A stretch of 64,000 nucleotides of DNA from Nocardioides sp. HDW12B (GTDB lineage: Bacteria > Actinomycetota > Actinomycetes > Propionibacteriales > Nocardioidaceae): assembly GCF_011299595.1 (NCBI RefSeq), contig NZ_CP049867.1, forward strand, positions 3,844,001-3,908,000, read 5' to 3'. The notes under the pieces are model-generated. The model was not told the origin of the DNA, ran no database searches, and saw only the letters and a program-made list of their open reading frames with translations. A program made the translations under genes and the position numbers. Shown piece after piece: positions 26,249 through 34,431 of the stretch (the stretch's first letter is position 1; every line of letters starts with the position of its first letter).

Positions 26249-29200
26249 TCAGCTGAGCTTGGCGAGGCCCTCCTCGACGGCCTGCACGAGCCGCGGCCGC
26301 AGCTGGGCCGCGGTGATGACCTCGTCGACCGACCCGACCCGGACGGCCCGGTGGATGTCGTGGACGCCGTCGAACTCGGCGGCCACCTCACCGATCTTCT
26401 CCGGGCGTACGGCGGCCCGCAGCTCAGCCAGCTCCACCACGAGGCGTCCCTTCTCGGTCCCGGACGCCTCGGCGATCCGGGCCTCCAGGTCGGCGATCCG
26501 GGCGTCGGCGGAGACCCGCTTGGCGACCTCGCCGGCGAAGACCACGGCCGCCGCCGGCGCGCCGCCGATCACCGACGCGTAGGAGCCCTCGAGCGCCAGC
26601 ACCGTCATGTTCGGGTTCAGCGCCTTGGAGAACACCACGAACGCGCCACCGTGGTAGCGCGAGATCACCACGAACGCGATCGGCCCCTCGAAGTTCACGA
26701 TCGCGCGCCCGATCTCAGCGCCGTACTCCAGCTGGAGGTTGCGCATCGAGTCCGGCGACCCGTCGAAGCCCGACAGGTTCGCCAGCACCACGAGCGGACG
26801 GTTGCCGCTGGCCGCGTTGATCGCGCGCGCCGCCTTCTTCGACGACCGCGGGAAGAGCGTCCCCGCCGTGTAGGTGTCGGGCCCGTCGGTGGGAGGGAAC
26901 CCGCGCCGCGGCACCGGCCGCGACTCGATGCCGAGCAGGGCCACCGGGTGCCCGCCGAGGTGCGCGTCCTGCACCACCGCGGTGTCGGCGTCGGCCATGC
27001 CGGCCCAGCGCTCGAGCGTCGGATGGTCCTGGTCGGCGACGGCGCGCATCACGGTGCGGATGTCGAAGGCCCGCTTGCGGTCTGGGTTCGTCTCGCTCGA
27101 GAAGATCTCCCCGACGGTGGTGAAGTCGCTGTCGGGGTGCGTGTGCGGGAACGGCGACACGTCGCGGTCGACCGGGTCGCTCGTCTCGGCCTGACGCGGC
27201 CGTGCCTCACCCGGTACGACGTACGTGTGGTCGTAGTGGGCCATCAGCACGCCGAACGCGCCGGCGAGGTCGGGCGCCCAGTACTGCGCCTGGCCGTTCG
27301 GGCCCATGACGCGGTCGTAGCCGCCGATGCCGTAGTTGTCCTCGGCCGAGACGCCACCGGAGAAGTCCAGCGACTGCTTGCCGGTGAGCACCATGGCGCT
27401 ATCTGGTGTCATGACAAGAATGCCCTTGGTGTGCATGAGCATCGTGGCCTCGGCGTTCCAGTAGGGCTGCGCGCCCACGTTGATGCCCGCCACCACGACG
27501 TTGATCTCGCCGCCGGCCTGGGTGAACGTGATGATCCGCTTCAGCGCGGCCGCCACCCAGTCCATGTTCTCGGTGCCGGAGTCCATCGAGATCCGGGCAC
27601 CGGCCGACAGAGCGAACCACTCGACGGGCACGCCCATCCGCTCGGCGAGGTCGATGGCGGCGATGACCCGCGCGCACTCCGGCTCCGACACGGCGCCGAG
27701 CGCCTTGGTCGGGTCGCCGCACAGCACGACCCGCGTCACGCCCTCGGGGTGCAGCGCGGTCGGCGTGGTCACGACGGCGACGAGGATGCCCGCCTTGTTG
27801 AGCCCGCGGGGCCGGTCCACCGGCACGAGGTCGCCCTTGTCGTCGAGGTCGTGCTCGACCAGCGACCCGTTCGGCCCGGCCAGCACGCCCTCGAGCTCGT
27901 AGGGGTAGACCAGCCCGCGACGCCGGGCGCGCACGACCTTGGAGGCGTATTCGTCCAGCGGCGCCAGCGGCTCGGTCGGCGGCTCCTCGAAGGACGCCGT
28001 CACCCCGGCGCCGGGCTGGGCGTGGAAACGGATCGCCAGCGGCACCGGGCCGTCGGGCGAGGCCACCCGGCCCTGGGCCAGCACCTCGGCGATGCCGGTG
28101 CCGTCGGTCAGCGGCGTGATCTTGCCCTGCAGCGCGGTCAGCTGCTCGGGGTCGGCCTCGACCAGCGGCCACACCTGCACCCAGACGTGGTTGTTGTCGA
28201 GCTTGCTGCCGGCGGCGCCACGCGAGCTGCGCGTGCGCCGAATAGCCTCAAGGCAGTTCTCGACGGCCCGCTCGGCGTGGGGCATGCCGGTGACGTTGCC
28301 GTCGTCGTCGCGCACGACGGCGAGCTGGCGCACCTGCGCCAGCGCGACGAGTCGCCGGTCCTGCGGGTTCTCCTTCGCGACGCACTCGTAGAGCAGCACG
28401 TCCTCGGGAGCCTCGACGCGCGTGACGTCGAAGTGGCGCAGCCGCCACAGGTTCAGCCGGCGGCCGACCATCGGGTGCACGCCGCGCACCAGGTCGTCCT
28501 CGAAGACGCCGCCCTCGGGCGACGGCCGGTAGGTGTAGTAGCCGACGGGACGGTCGTCCCCGGCACTCACCGCGACCGCGACACGACGTACGTCGCTGGC
28601 GAACGGCAGCGCGCCGACGACACCCGCCAGCTCGGCGGCCGCCTCGTCCGCGGACTCCGGCGCCTCCGGCCAGTGCAGGTAGAGGTCGACGACCCCGTGC
28701 TGACCGGCAGCTCGCTCGGCGAGCTCCTCACCCAGCGCGGTCGCCAACGAGCCGGAGTCGTCGGAGAGCTCGGCGAAGGTGCCGAGCGTGGAGACCAGCC
28801 GGGTCGGCCGGTCGTCGAGCGTGTAGTCGGCCACCGCGAACGGCCGCCCGCCCCGCTGGCGCGACTCGAGGCCGGTGAGGTCGTACTCGCGGTAGTGGCG
28901 GCGCACGAGCACCTCGAGCATCGGCTCGTGCGCCGGTACGCCGTCCGCGAGCCGCTCGGCGAGGAAGCGCACGATCGGCTCGGGGATGTTGGTCAGCGTC
29001 TCGATGCGCTCGGCGCGGTCGGCCATGCCCGGGTCGGCGGCGAGCGCGGCTACCTGGTCGCGGACCTCGGCGAGCACGCTGGTGCGCTCGGCGTCAACGA
29101 GTGGCTGGTCGAACCAGCGGAACCGCACGCTGCGCGCGAGGTCGCCGACCACGGGGAAGCGCAGCTGGGTGGCGCGCACGAGCCGCTCGAGGGTCTCGCG

Positions 29201-31807
29201 GGCGGGCCCGGCGATGTCGTCGGCCGGCGGCGGCTCGGCGATCCAGCGCTGCAGCAGTGAGGTCGCGAGGTGCACGTCGGAGGTGGAGCGCGACTGGGCG
29301 AGGAAGACGCGGAAGACGGCCTCCTCGAGCGCCGACGTGCGCTCGGCCTCGGTGACGCCGTAGCGCGCGAGCACGCGGGCGAGCCGGTCGCGGAACTCCT
29401 GCGGCAGCGCGCCGCGGTCGGCGTCGAGGCTCTGCAGGTAGGTGTGGAAGTGCTCGCGCGAGCTGTGGATGCGCAGCTCGGTGTGCAGCTCCTCGCCGGC
29501 GGGGCGGTTGCGGCTGAGCTCGGCGAAGTCGGCGAACAGCGCGAGCAGCTCCAGCTCGTCACGCACCACGTCGACGCCGTCGGCCTTGAGCTCCTCGCGG
29601 GCGGCGAGGTAGTCGTTCAGCGCGAGGCCGGGCGTCTGCGGGTCGACGTCGAAGCCGAGCAGCTGCGCGGTCAGGTCCGCGCGAGCGCGGGCGGCGCGCA
29701 CGGCGGCCGGGGCGTCGGTGGGCTCCGCGGGCAGGTCGAGCTCGGGCCCGGTCACTGCGGCGGCGCCGGCCTCGGCGGGGTCGCCGACGGGCTCGAGCCG
29801 CGCCAGCGGTGCGCCGGTCTCGACCTGGCTGCCGGTCATGACCATGAGCTCGCGCACCTTCGCCTCGAAGGGCGCGCGCAGCACGGTCTCCATCTTCATC
29901 GACTCGAGCACGAGGACGGGCGCTCCGGCCGGCACGACGTCGTCGACCGCGACGGGGGAGCCGACGACGAGCGCCGGGGCGGGGGAGCGCAGCACGCCGC
30001 CCTCGTCGCGCGTGACGCGGTGGGCGACGCCGTCGACCTCGATGAGGTGGACCGGCTCGTGGGTGGCGGTGACGAGGCGGTACACGCTGGTCGAGCTTCC
30101 GGTGGTCGAGCTCGTCGAGACCCCCTCGATCAGCAGCCGCGCGTGGAACTCGCTACGTCGCTCGAGCTCGGCCACGACGACCTGCTCGACGTCGCCGGAG
30201 GCCACGCCGACCCGGAAGCGGTGGGGCCCGGTCTGCAGGACCGCCACCTTGTACGGCGTACCGCGCAGCTTGAAGTCGACCGGGTGGCCGACGCGGTGCT
30301 GGACCTGCGGGCGGCCGCCGTGGGCGCTCTCGAGCAGGCGGGTGATCTCGAGCTGGGCCTCGTCCTCGTAGGCCTCGATGCCGGCGGCGACGAGCGCGAT
30401 GCCGGAGTGCTTGTGGGAGACGAGGCGGCCGGCCTCGCGGGCGCGGTCGATCCAGGCGGTGTCGGCCCAGTCGGTGCCCGAGGGACCGCCGTCGACGACC
30501 TCGGGCTGGTCGAGCAGGTCGAGGACGAAGCTCTTGTTGGTGGCGCCGCCCTCGATGACGACGGTGGTCTCGGCCATGGCGCGGCGCAGGCGGGCGAGCG
30601 CCTCGTCGCGGGTGCGGCCGTAGGCGATGATCTTGGCGATCATCGAGTCGAACTCCGAGGGGATGGTGTCGCCCTCGCTGACGCCGGTGTCGACGCGGAT
30701 GCCGGGGCCGGCGGGCAGCTCGAGCAGGGCGATGCGGCCCGGGGACGGCGAGAAGTCGCGGTCGGGGTCCTCGGCGTTGAGCCGCGCCTCGACGGCGTGG
30801 CCCTTCTCGACGGGCTTCTCGCCCTCGAGGCGGCCGCCGGACGACACGTGGATCTGGGCCTTGACGAGGTCGAGGTCGGTGGTGAGCTCGGTGATGGGGT
30901 GCTCGACCTGGAGGCGGGTGTTGACCTCGAGGAAGGCGAAGGTTTTCTCGCCCGGGTGGTAGAGGAACTCGACAGTTCCGGCGCCGCGGTAGTCGACGGC
31001 GATCGCGAGCCGCTCGGCCGAGGCCTTGAGCTCGTCGGTCTGGCTGTCGTCGAGCAGCGGGGAGGCGGACTCCTCGATGACCTTCTGGTTGCGTCGCTGC
31101 ACGGTGCAGTCGCGTACGCCGACGGCCCACGCGGTGCCCTGGCCGTCGGCGATGACCTGGACCTCGACGTGGCGGGCGCCGGTGACCAGCCGCTCGAGGA
31201 AGACGATGCCGCTGCCGAAGGCGCGCTCGGCCTCGTCGCGGGTGCGCTGGTAGGCGTCCTCGAGCTCGGCCGCGGACTCGACCTTGCGGATGCCGCGCCC
31301 GCCGCCACCGGCGGTGGCCTTGAGCATGAGGGGGTAGCCGATGGACTGCGCGGCCTCGAGGGCCTGCTCGAGAGTCTCGACCCCGCCGCGCGACCAGGGC
31401 GCGACCGGTACGCCGACCTCCTCGGCGATCAGCTTGGAGCCGATCTTGTCGCCGAGCTTGCGCATGGCCTCGCCGCTGGGGCCGATGAAGGTGATGCCGA
31501 GCCGCTCGCAGAGGTCGGCGAAGTTGGGGTCCTCGGCGACGAAGCCCCAGCCGACCCAGACGGCGTCGGCCTTCGTGGCGACCAGGGCGCGCTCGAGGGC
31601 GGCGTGGTCGAGGTAGGGCCGGCTCGCGGCCGGGCCGAGCGCGTGGGCCTCGTCGGCCTCGCGGGCGAACATCGCCGTGCGTTCCTCGTCGACGTGGAGG
31701 GCGATCGTGCGGATCTGCTGCCCGCCCTCGGCGTTGAGGTCGCGTACGGCGTGGATCAGCCGCATGGCGGCTTCACCGCGGTTGACGATGGCGATGCGCT
31801 TGAACAC
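26249..31807 (-). CDS. Single-chain acyl-CoA carboxylase (biotin carboxylase - BCCP - central - carboxyltransferase)
   Basis: A 1852-residue multi-enzyme. Residues 1-450 are a biotin carboxylase (RIAIVNRGEAAMR, ATP-grasp KATAGGGGRGIRKV, EVNTRLQVEHPITEL). Residues about 600-675 are a biotinyl domain with VLVLESMKMETVL, the biotinylated residue being Lys638. A central region (about 690-1200) lacks an obvious enzyme motif. Residues about 1250-1850 are a carboxyltransferase (LSGFDGSPDSMRN, GGAFVVFSKALNPNMTVLAL). The order resembles eukaryotic acetyl-CoA carboxylase more than the usual split bacterial AccA/AccB-type subunits. It is often annotated as a fused acetyl/propionyl-CoA carboxylase; the acyl-CoA used is not evident. 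It stands alone, with no other lipid genes nearby. Confidence 0.9.
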   Translation of the reverse strand: MFKRIAIVNRGEAAMRLIHAVRDLNAEGGQQIRTIALHVDEERTAMFAREADEAHALGPAASRPYLDHAALERALVATKADAVWVGWGFVAEDPNFADLCERLGITFIGPSGEAMRKLGDKIGSKLIAEEVGVPVAPWSRGGVETLEQALEAAQSIGYPLMLKATAGGGGRGIRKVESAAELEDAYQRTRDEAERAFGSGIVFLERLVTGARHVEVQVIADGQGTAWAVGVRDCTVQRRNQKVIEESASPLLDDSQTDELKASAERLAIAVDYRGAGTVEFLYHPGEKTFAFLEVNTRLQVEHPITELTTDLDLVKAQIHVSSGGRLEGEKPVEKGHAVEARLNAEDPDRDFSPSPGRIALLELPAGPGIRVDTGVSEGDTIPSEFDSMIAKIIAYGRTRDEALARLRRAMAETTVVIEGGATNKSFVLDLLDQPEVVDGGPSGTDWADTAWIDRAREAGRLVSHKHSGIALVAAGIEAYEDEAQLEITRLLESAHGGRPQVQHRVGHPVDFKLRGTPYKVAVLQTGPHRFRVGVASGDVEQVVVAELERRSEFHARLLIEGVSTSSTTGSSTSVYRLVTATHEPVHLIEVDGVAHRVTRDEGGVLRSPAPALVVGSPVAVDDVVPAGAPVLVLESMKMETVLRAPFEAKVRELMVMTGSQVETGAPLARLEPVGDPAEAGAAAVTGPELDLPAEPTDAPAAVRAARARADLTAQLLGFDVDPQTPGLALNDYLAAREELKADGVDVVRDELELLALFADFAELSRNRPAGEELHTELRIHSSREHFHTYLQSLDADRGALPQEFRDRLARVLARYGVTEAERTSALEEAVFRVFLAQSRSTSDVHLATSLLQRWIAEPPPADDIAGPARETLERLVRATQLRFPVVGDLARSVRFRWFDQPLVDAERTSVLAEVRDQVAALAADPGMADRAERIETLTNIPEPIVRFLAERLADGVPAHEPMLEVLVRRHYREYDLTGLESRQRGGRPFAVADYTLDDRPTRLVSTLGTFAELSDDSGSLATALGEELAERAAGQHGVVDLYLHWPEAPESADEAAAELAGVVGALPFASDVRRVAVAVSAGDDRPVGYYTYRPSPEGGVFEDDLVRGVHPMVGRRLNLWRLRHFDVTRVEAPEDVLLYECVAKENPQDRRLVALAQVRQLAVVRDDDGNVTGMPHAERAVENCLEAIRRTRSSRGAAGSKLDNNHVWVQVWPLVEADPEQLTALQGKITPLTDGTGIAEVLAQGRVASPDGPVPLAIRFHAQPGAGVTASFEEPPTEPLAPLDEYASKVVRARRRGLVYPYELEGVLAGPNGSLVEHDLDDKGDLVPVDRPRGLNKAGILVAVVTTPTALHPEGVTRVVLCGDPTKALGAVSEPECARVIAAIDLAERMGVPVEWFALSAGARISMDSGTENMDWVAAALKRIITFTQAGGEINVVVAGINVGAQPYWNAEATMLMHTKGILVMTPDSAMVLTGKQSLDFSGGVSAEDNYGIGGYDRVMGPNGQAQYWAPDLAGAFGVLMAHYDHTYVVPGEARPRQAETSDPVDRDVSPFPHTHPDSDFTTVGEIFSSETNPDRKRAFDIRTVMRAVADQDHPTLERWAGMADADTAVVQDAHLGGHPVALLGIESRPVPRRGFPPTDGPDTYTAGTLFPRSSKKAARAINAASGNRPLVVLANLSGFDGSPDSMRNLQLEYGAEIGRAIVNFEGPIAFVVISRYHGGAFVVFSKALNPNMTVLALEGSYASVIGGAPAAAVVFAGEVAKRVSADARIADLEARIAEASGTEKGRLVVELAELRAAVRPEKIGEVAAEFDGVHDIHRAVRVGSVDEVITAAQLRPRLVQAVEEGLAKLS

Positions 31808-32003
31808 GTGTCTCTCCTGCGGCGGCTCGGGGAGGTGCCGTCTTCGGAGGCTGTCACGGGTCGTGGGTTACGGGCGAGTCACCAATCGGAACGGGGGCGT
31901 CTCTTGTAGGAACCCTCCAAACGCTGTCGTTTGCAGGTGTCGGGATCGTCCTCGCGCGGCAAGAGCCGATGTGCCGGCACGACGTCCGCCGGGTCCGCGG
32001 TGT

Positions 32004-32213
32004 ATGGCGACACGGCTGTGGGTGGCGGACACGCACGTACCCCGGCTGGCACGGGACCTGCCGACGCAGGTGTGGGGCGCCCTGGAGAGCGTGGACTTCG
32101 TTGTCAACGCGGGCGACTGGGTCGAGGAGGCGCTCTTGGGCGAGTGCGATTCACAGGCCCGCGGCACAAACGAATCGACGGTTAGATCAGGGCGTCTCCT
32201 TTCGCCCAGATAG
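32004..32213 (+). pseudogene. Truncated metallophosphoesterase (N-terminal remnant)
   Basis: The start of a YfcE/MJ0936-type phosphodiesterase is clear: VADTHVPRLARDLPTQVWG (metal-binding D and H) and DFVVNAGDWVEEALL (second Asp). The family continues with a GNCD/GNND motif and further histidines to about 160 residues. Here homology stops after ECDSQARG (about base 32155) and the frame closes at 32213. From that point the DNA becomes less GC-rich and accessory genes begin. It is best read as a gene broken by acquisition of the accessory block. I did not find the missing C-terminal half in the window. The 461-base interval 31808-32268 otherwise holds only promoter-like sequence. Confidence 0.65.
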
Positions 32214-32268
32214 ACGGAGGTGGTTGCTTGACGCCCGGTCACAACCCAATGACGCCGGCGATGTCGGG

Positions 32269-32814
32269 CTACATCGTCAACAAGTCTGCTGCGGTCCGAG
32301 GCAACGCCGGGCTTCGTCCTTCCGCGACCATCTGTTCCAGCATGGCGAAACCGTCCGCTGGTGTTCTAACGAACCCCCATTGAACGGCTTCGGCGACGAG
32401 GTGCTGCGTCTCTCGAACGCGTATCCCCTGGTGTCGCGCCACTCGCAGCGATTCCTGATCATCACTGATCCAGGTCGAGCCCGCGTAGTCAGACCAGCGC
32501 GAGATTACGTGGATTGTCTGAGCCTCCCCGAGGTGCTGGGTGGCCAGTGCTGCCGTGCCGCCGAAGACAGCCCTGCGGATGCCTTCTACCTGTAGTTGCT
32601 CGACTTCGTCGCTGATTTCTACCGGGTCGCTCAGCAATCCCTCATCAGCGATGGACTTGAGGCCAGGATAGATAGTCGCCGACTTATCACACTCGTACGC
32701 GACAGCCTCTACCCACCGGCCGTTGCCGTCCAGTAGCTTCGCCAGCAACGGCAACTGACCGACGCATACGAAGTTGCACAGCACTGTGTTGTCAGGGAAC
32801 AGGTATGTGCTCAC
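32269..32814 (-). CDS. PIN-like toxin candidate paired with Xre-ImmA protein
   Basis: A 181-residue protein starting MSTYLFPDNTVLCNFVCVGQ, a first strand with an Asp (D8) like that of PIN-domain ribonucleases, followed by acidic residues (AVAYECDKS; EAQTIHVISRW; STWISDDQESLRVARHQG) in PIN-like spacing, the DDQE segment resembling the third and fourth acidic positions. The GTG start overlaps the stop of the Xre-ImmA gene (GTGA), so the two are translationally coupled. This is the arrangement of toxin-antitoxin modules in which the ImmA/IrrE-type protein controls the partner. The PIN assignment is by motif reading, not proven. Confidence 0.6.
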   Translation of the reverse strand: MSTYLFPDNTVLCNFVCVGQLPLLAKLLDGNGRWVEAVAYECDKSATIYPGLKSIADEGLLSDPVEISDEVEQLQVEGIRRAVFGGTAALATQHLGEAQTIHVISRWSDYAGSTWISDDQESLRVARHQGIRVRETQHLVAEAVQWGFVRTPADGFAMLEQMVAEGRSPALPRTAADLLTM

Positions 32815-33941
32815 GGCGCAAAGTCGTCCGCCTCATCCGCTCCAGACGGCTGAGGCGCAGATTCAACTGCGCTCCGCAGCACCTCAACCGGTACGTGCAA
32901 CAGGTTAGCGAGCGGTCGAAGAGTCGTCTTTCCTTCGACGTAGGCCTGGAATAGGTCCTGTACGAGGCGTACCGGGATGCGGGGCTGACTACTTGCTTCG
33001 ACCCACCTTGCGTACTCATTCATCCGCTCGGCAACGGCGGCACAGTCGACGGTTCGCATCGCTCCCAACTGTGCGCGTCGCTCCGAGGACAGAACCTTCA
33101 AGTTAAAGAGGCGCCAGGCGAGGGAACTCGGCGACACCTTGAGGTCCATGACTGCCTCAGCAAATACCCGCTCGGTCACGACGGGCTGGTCGAAGCGGTC
33201 CGCTAGGGCGGACTCGGGCATGAGCAGTGCTGCCGCGAAAGCGTTTGCCCTGACTTCTGAGGATTCGCCGCGTGATCCGGCCATGACGTTCTCGTCGATA
33301 TGGAGGCCCTGATCGTCACCGCACAAGAGATGAGACAACTCGTGCGCCATCGTGAAGCGCTGGCGCGTGGGATTCTCGGTTGCGGCGACGAGCAGCACCC
33401 TCGCGCCGCCTCTCGTCGAAAGCGCCAGTCCGTCGCAACCACCGTCCAGTTCCATCACACGCACGTCGATGCCAAACGCTCGTTCGATGGCGGTCGCAAA
33501 GGTTTCAGACGTGTCGAGCACGTGCGGCACGCCTAGATGAGATATGGCGAACTCTGCAAGCTCTGCTCCCTGTTCGATCCAGAGGTGGCTCTGTGGTGTC
33601 GGCGGTTTTGGCCAGTCATGAGCTCCGCCGAGGTGCAGCACGTTGTCGCGCGACTCAGCGAGGTTCGATGCTTCGCCCACCGCAAGGCTGATTGCGGACC
33701 CGTGCGCGGAAACCCGCGCAGCGACGGCCGGCCCCTCCTCGCCAGACAGAAGCCAGTCCACGGTCACATCGCACGTCTCGGCGATGCGCGCGAGTTCGAG
33801 CGAGGTGAATCGACGCCGGCCATTCAGCGCCTTCGACAACTTGGAACTGTCGAGGCCGATCGCCGCGCCAAACGTCTCTTGCGTATGGCCAGAGCGAGCG
33901 ATCAACTCACGGACTCTGTCTTCGAGCATGACTGAGGGCAC
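32811..33941 (-). CDS. Xre helix-turn-helix fused to ImmA/IrrE-type metallopeptidase
   Basis: A 376-residue protein. An Xre domain occupies residues about 8-66 (TQETFGAAIGLDSSKLSKAL, VDWLLSGEE). An ImmA/IrrE-family zinc peptidase follows at about 135-300, with the HExxH motif in FTMAHELSHLLCG (His200, Glu201, His204) and downstream EVRANAFAAALLMPES giving the third ligand region. Such COG2856 proteins cleave repressors or serve as antitoxins. A sigma70-like promoter (TTGCCA, 17 bases, CACAAT) ends five bases before GTG 33941, implying a leaderless transcript and fixing the start there. It is divergent from the ubiquitin-like operon across 229 bases. Confidence 0.88.
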   Translation of the reverse strand: MPSVMLEDRVRELIARSGHTQETFGAAIGLDSSKLSKALNGRRRFTSLELARIAETCDVTVDWLLSGEEGPAVAARVSAHGSAISLAVGEASNLAESRDNVLHLGGAHDWPKPPTPQSHLWIEQGAELAEFAISHLGVPHVLDTSETFATAIERAFGIDVRVMELDGGCDGLALSTRGGARVLLVAATENPTRQRFTMAHELSHLLCGDDQGLHIDENVMAGSRGESSEVRANAFAAALLMPESALADRFDQPVVTERVFAEAVMDLKVSPSSLAWRLFNLKVLSSERRAQLGAMRTVDCAAVAERMNEYARWVEASSQPRIPVRLVQDLFQAYVEGKTTLRPLANLLHVPVEVLRSAVESAPQPSGADEADDFAP

Positions 33942-33946
33942 GCGTC

Positions 33947-33975
33947 ATTGTGCGCCCTGCTTGCGATTCTGGCAA
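33947..33975 (-). promoter_or_regulatory. Sigma70-like promoter giving a leaderless Xre-ImmA transcript
   Basis: Reading the minus strand, TTGCCA (33975-33970) and CACAAT (33952-33947) are separated by 17 bases. The expected transcription start is at or next to the GTG start codon at 33941, and no Shine-Dalgarno is visible. This supports leaderless translation, which is common in actinobacteria. Confidence 0.6.
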
Positions 33976-34059
33976 GCGAAACGCCGGGACCGCGGAGGTA
34001 CTGGAGGTGTGCGCGGCCCGATCCCTCACCTCAGCCCGCTTAGTAGGAGCGCGTTGCGA

Positions 34060-34087
34060 TTTGCGACCCACGAGGGGATGCTATGCT
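34060..34087 (+). promoter_or_regulatory. Candidate promoter of the ubiquitin-like operon
   Basis: TTTGCG (34060-34065) and an extended minus-10, TGC then TATGCT (34079-34087), are 16 bases apart. Two direct heptamers (TTGCGAT, TTGCGAC at 34054-34067) overlap the minus-35, and a small inverted repeat TTGCG/CGCAA (34087-34101) follows; these could be binding sites for the divergent Xre-ImmA regulator. It implies a 5' leader of about 75 bases. Confidence 0.45.
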
Positions 34088-34170
34088 TGCGAAAACCGCA
34101 AACCCCCCCCACTCCCCCTTCGCTGGAGAGGTGTTCCCCCCTGGGCGGGTCCATGGATCGGAGAAACCGC

Positions 34171-34431
34171 ATGACTGCAACGCAAGCAACGACCGGCACC
34201 ACGAAACTCGCCACGATCGTCGTCAACACCAAGCGACATGAATGGACGGAGAAGAAGATCACCTACGAGCAGGTCGTAGAGCTCGCCTTCCCGGGCCAGC
34301 CGTACGACCCGGCCGGCACCTTGGTGGAGTACAGCCGAGGGGAAGGTCCAGATCACTCGCTGCGTCCGGGGAAGGACGTACCGGTCAAGGACGGAATGGT
34401 CTTCGATGTCGAGCCCGCCAACCGCTCCTGA
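34171..34431 (+). CDS. Multiubiquitin-type beta-grasp (ubiquitin-like) protein
   Basis: An 86-residue protein with one beta-grasp unit of the multiubiquitin family (TIVVNTKRHEWTEKKITYEQ, VVELAFPGQPYDPAGTLVEY, SLRPGKDVPVKDGMVFDVEP). The lysine-rich first hairpin, the 'VVELAF' helix and the 'G-PV-DGM-F-V' last strands are standard for these Ubls. It has only one unit, while many relatives carry several. It ends EPANRS with no di-glycine, so it is not an obvious ready-to-conjugate tail. ATG 34171 has GGAG seven bases upstream. It overlaps the E1-like gene by 26 bases. Known from comparative genomics to co-occur with E1-like and DUF6527 genes; the biological role is unknown. Confidence 0.88.
   Translation: MTATQATTGTTKLATIVVNTKRHEWTEKKITYEQVVELAFPGQPYDPAGTLVEYSRGEGPDHSLRPGKDVPVKDGMVFDVEPANRS

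Noticed and set aside
31868-32242. A 124-residue minus-strand frame over the metallophosphoesterase remnant
   Set aside because: No family match, and it lies opposite the recognisable metallophosphoesterase start; taken as a shadow.
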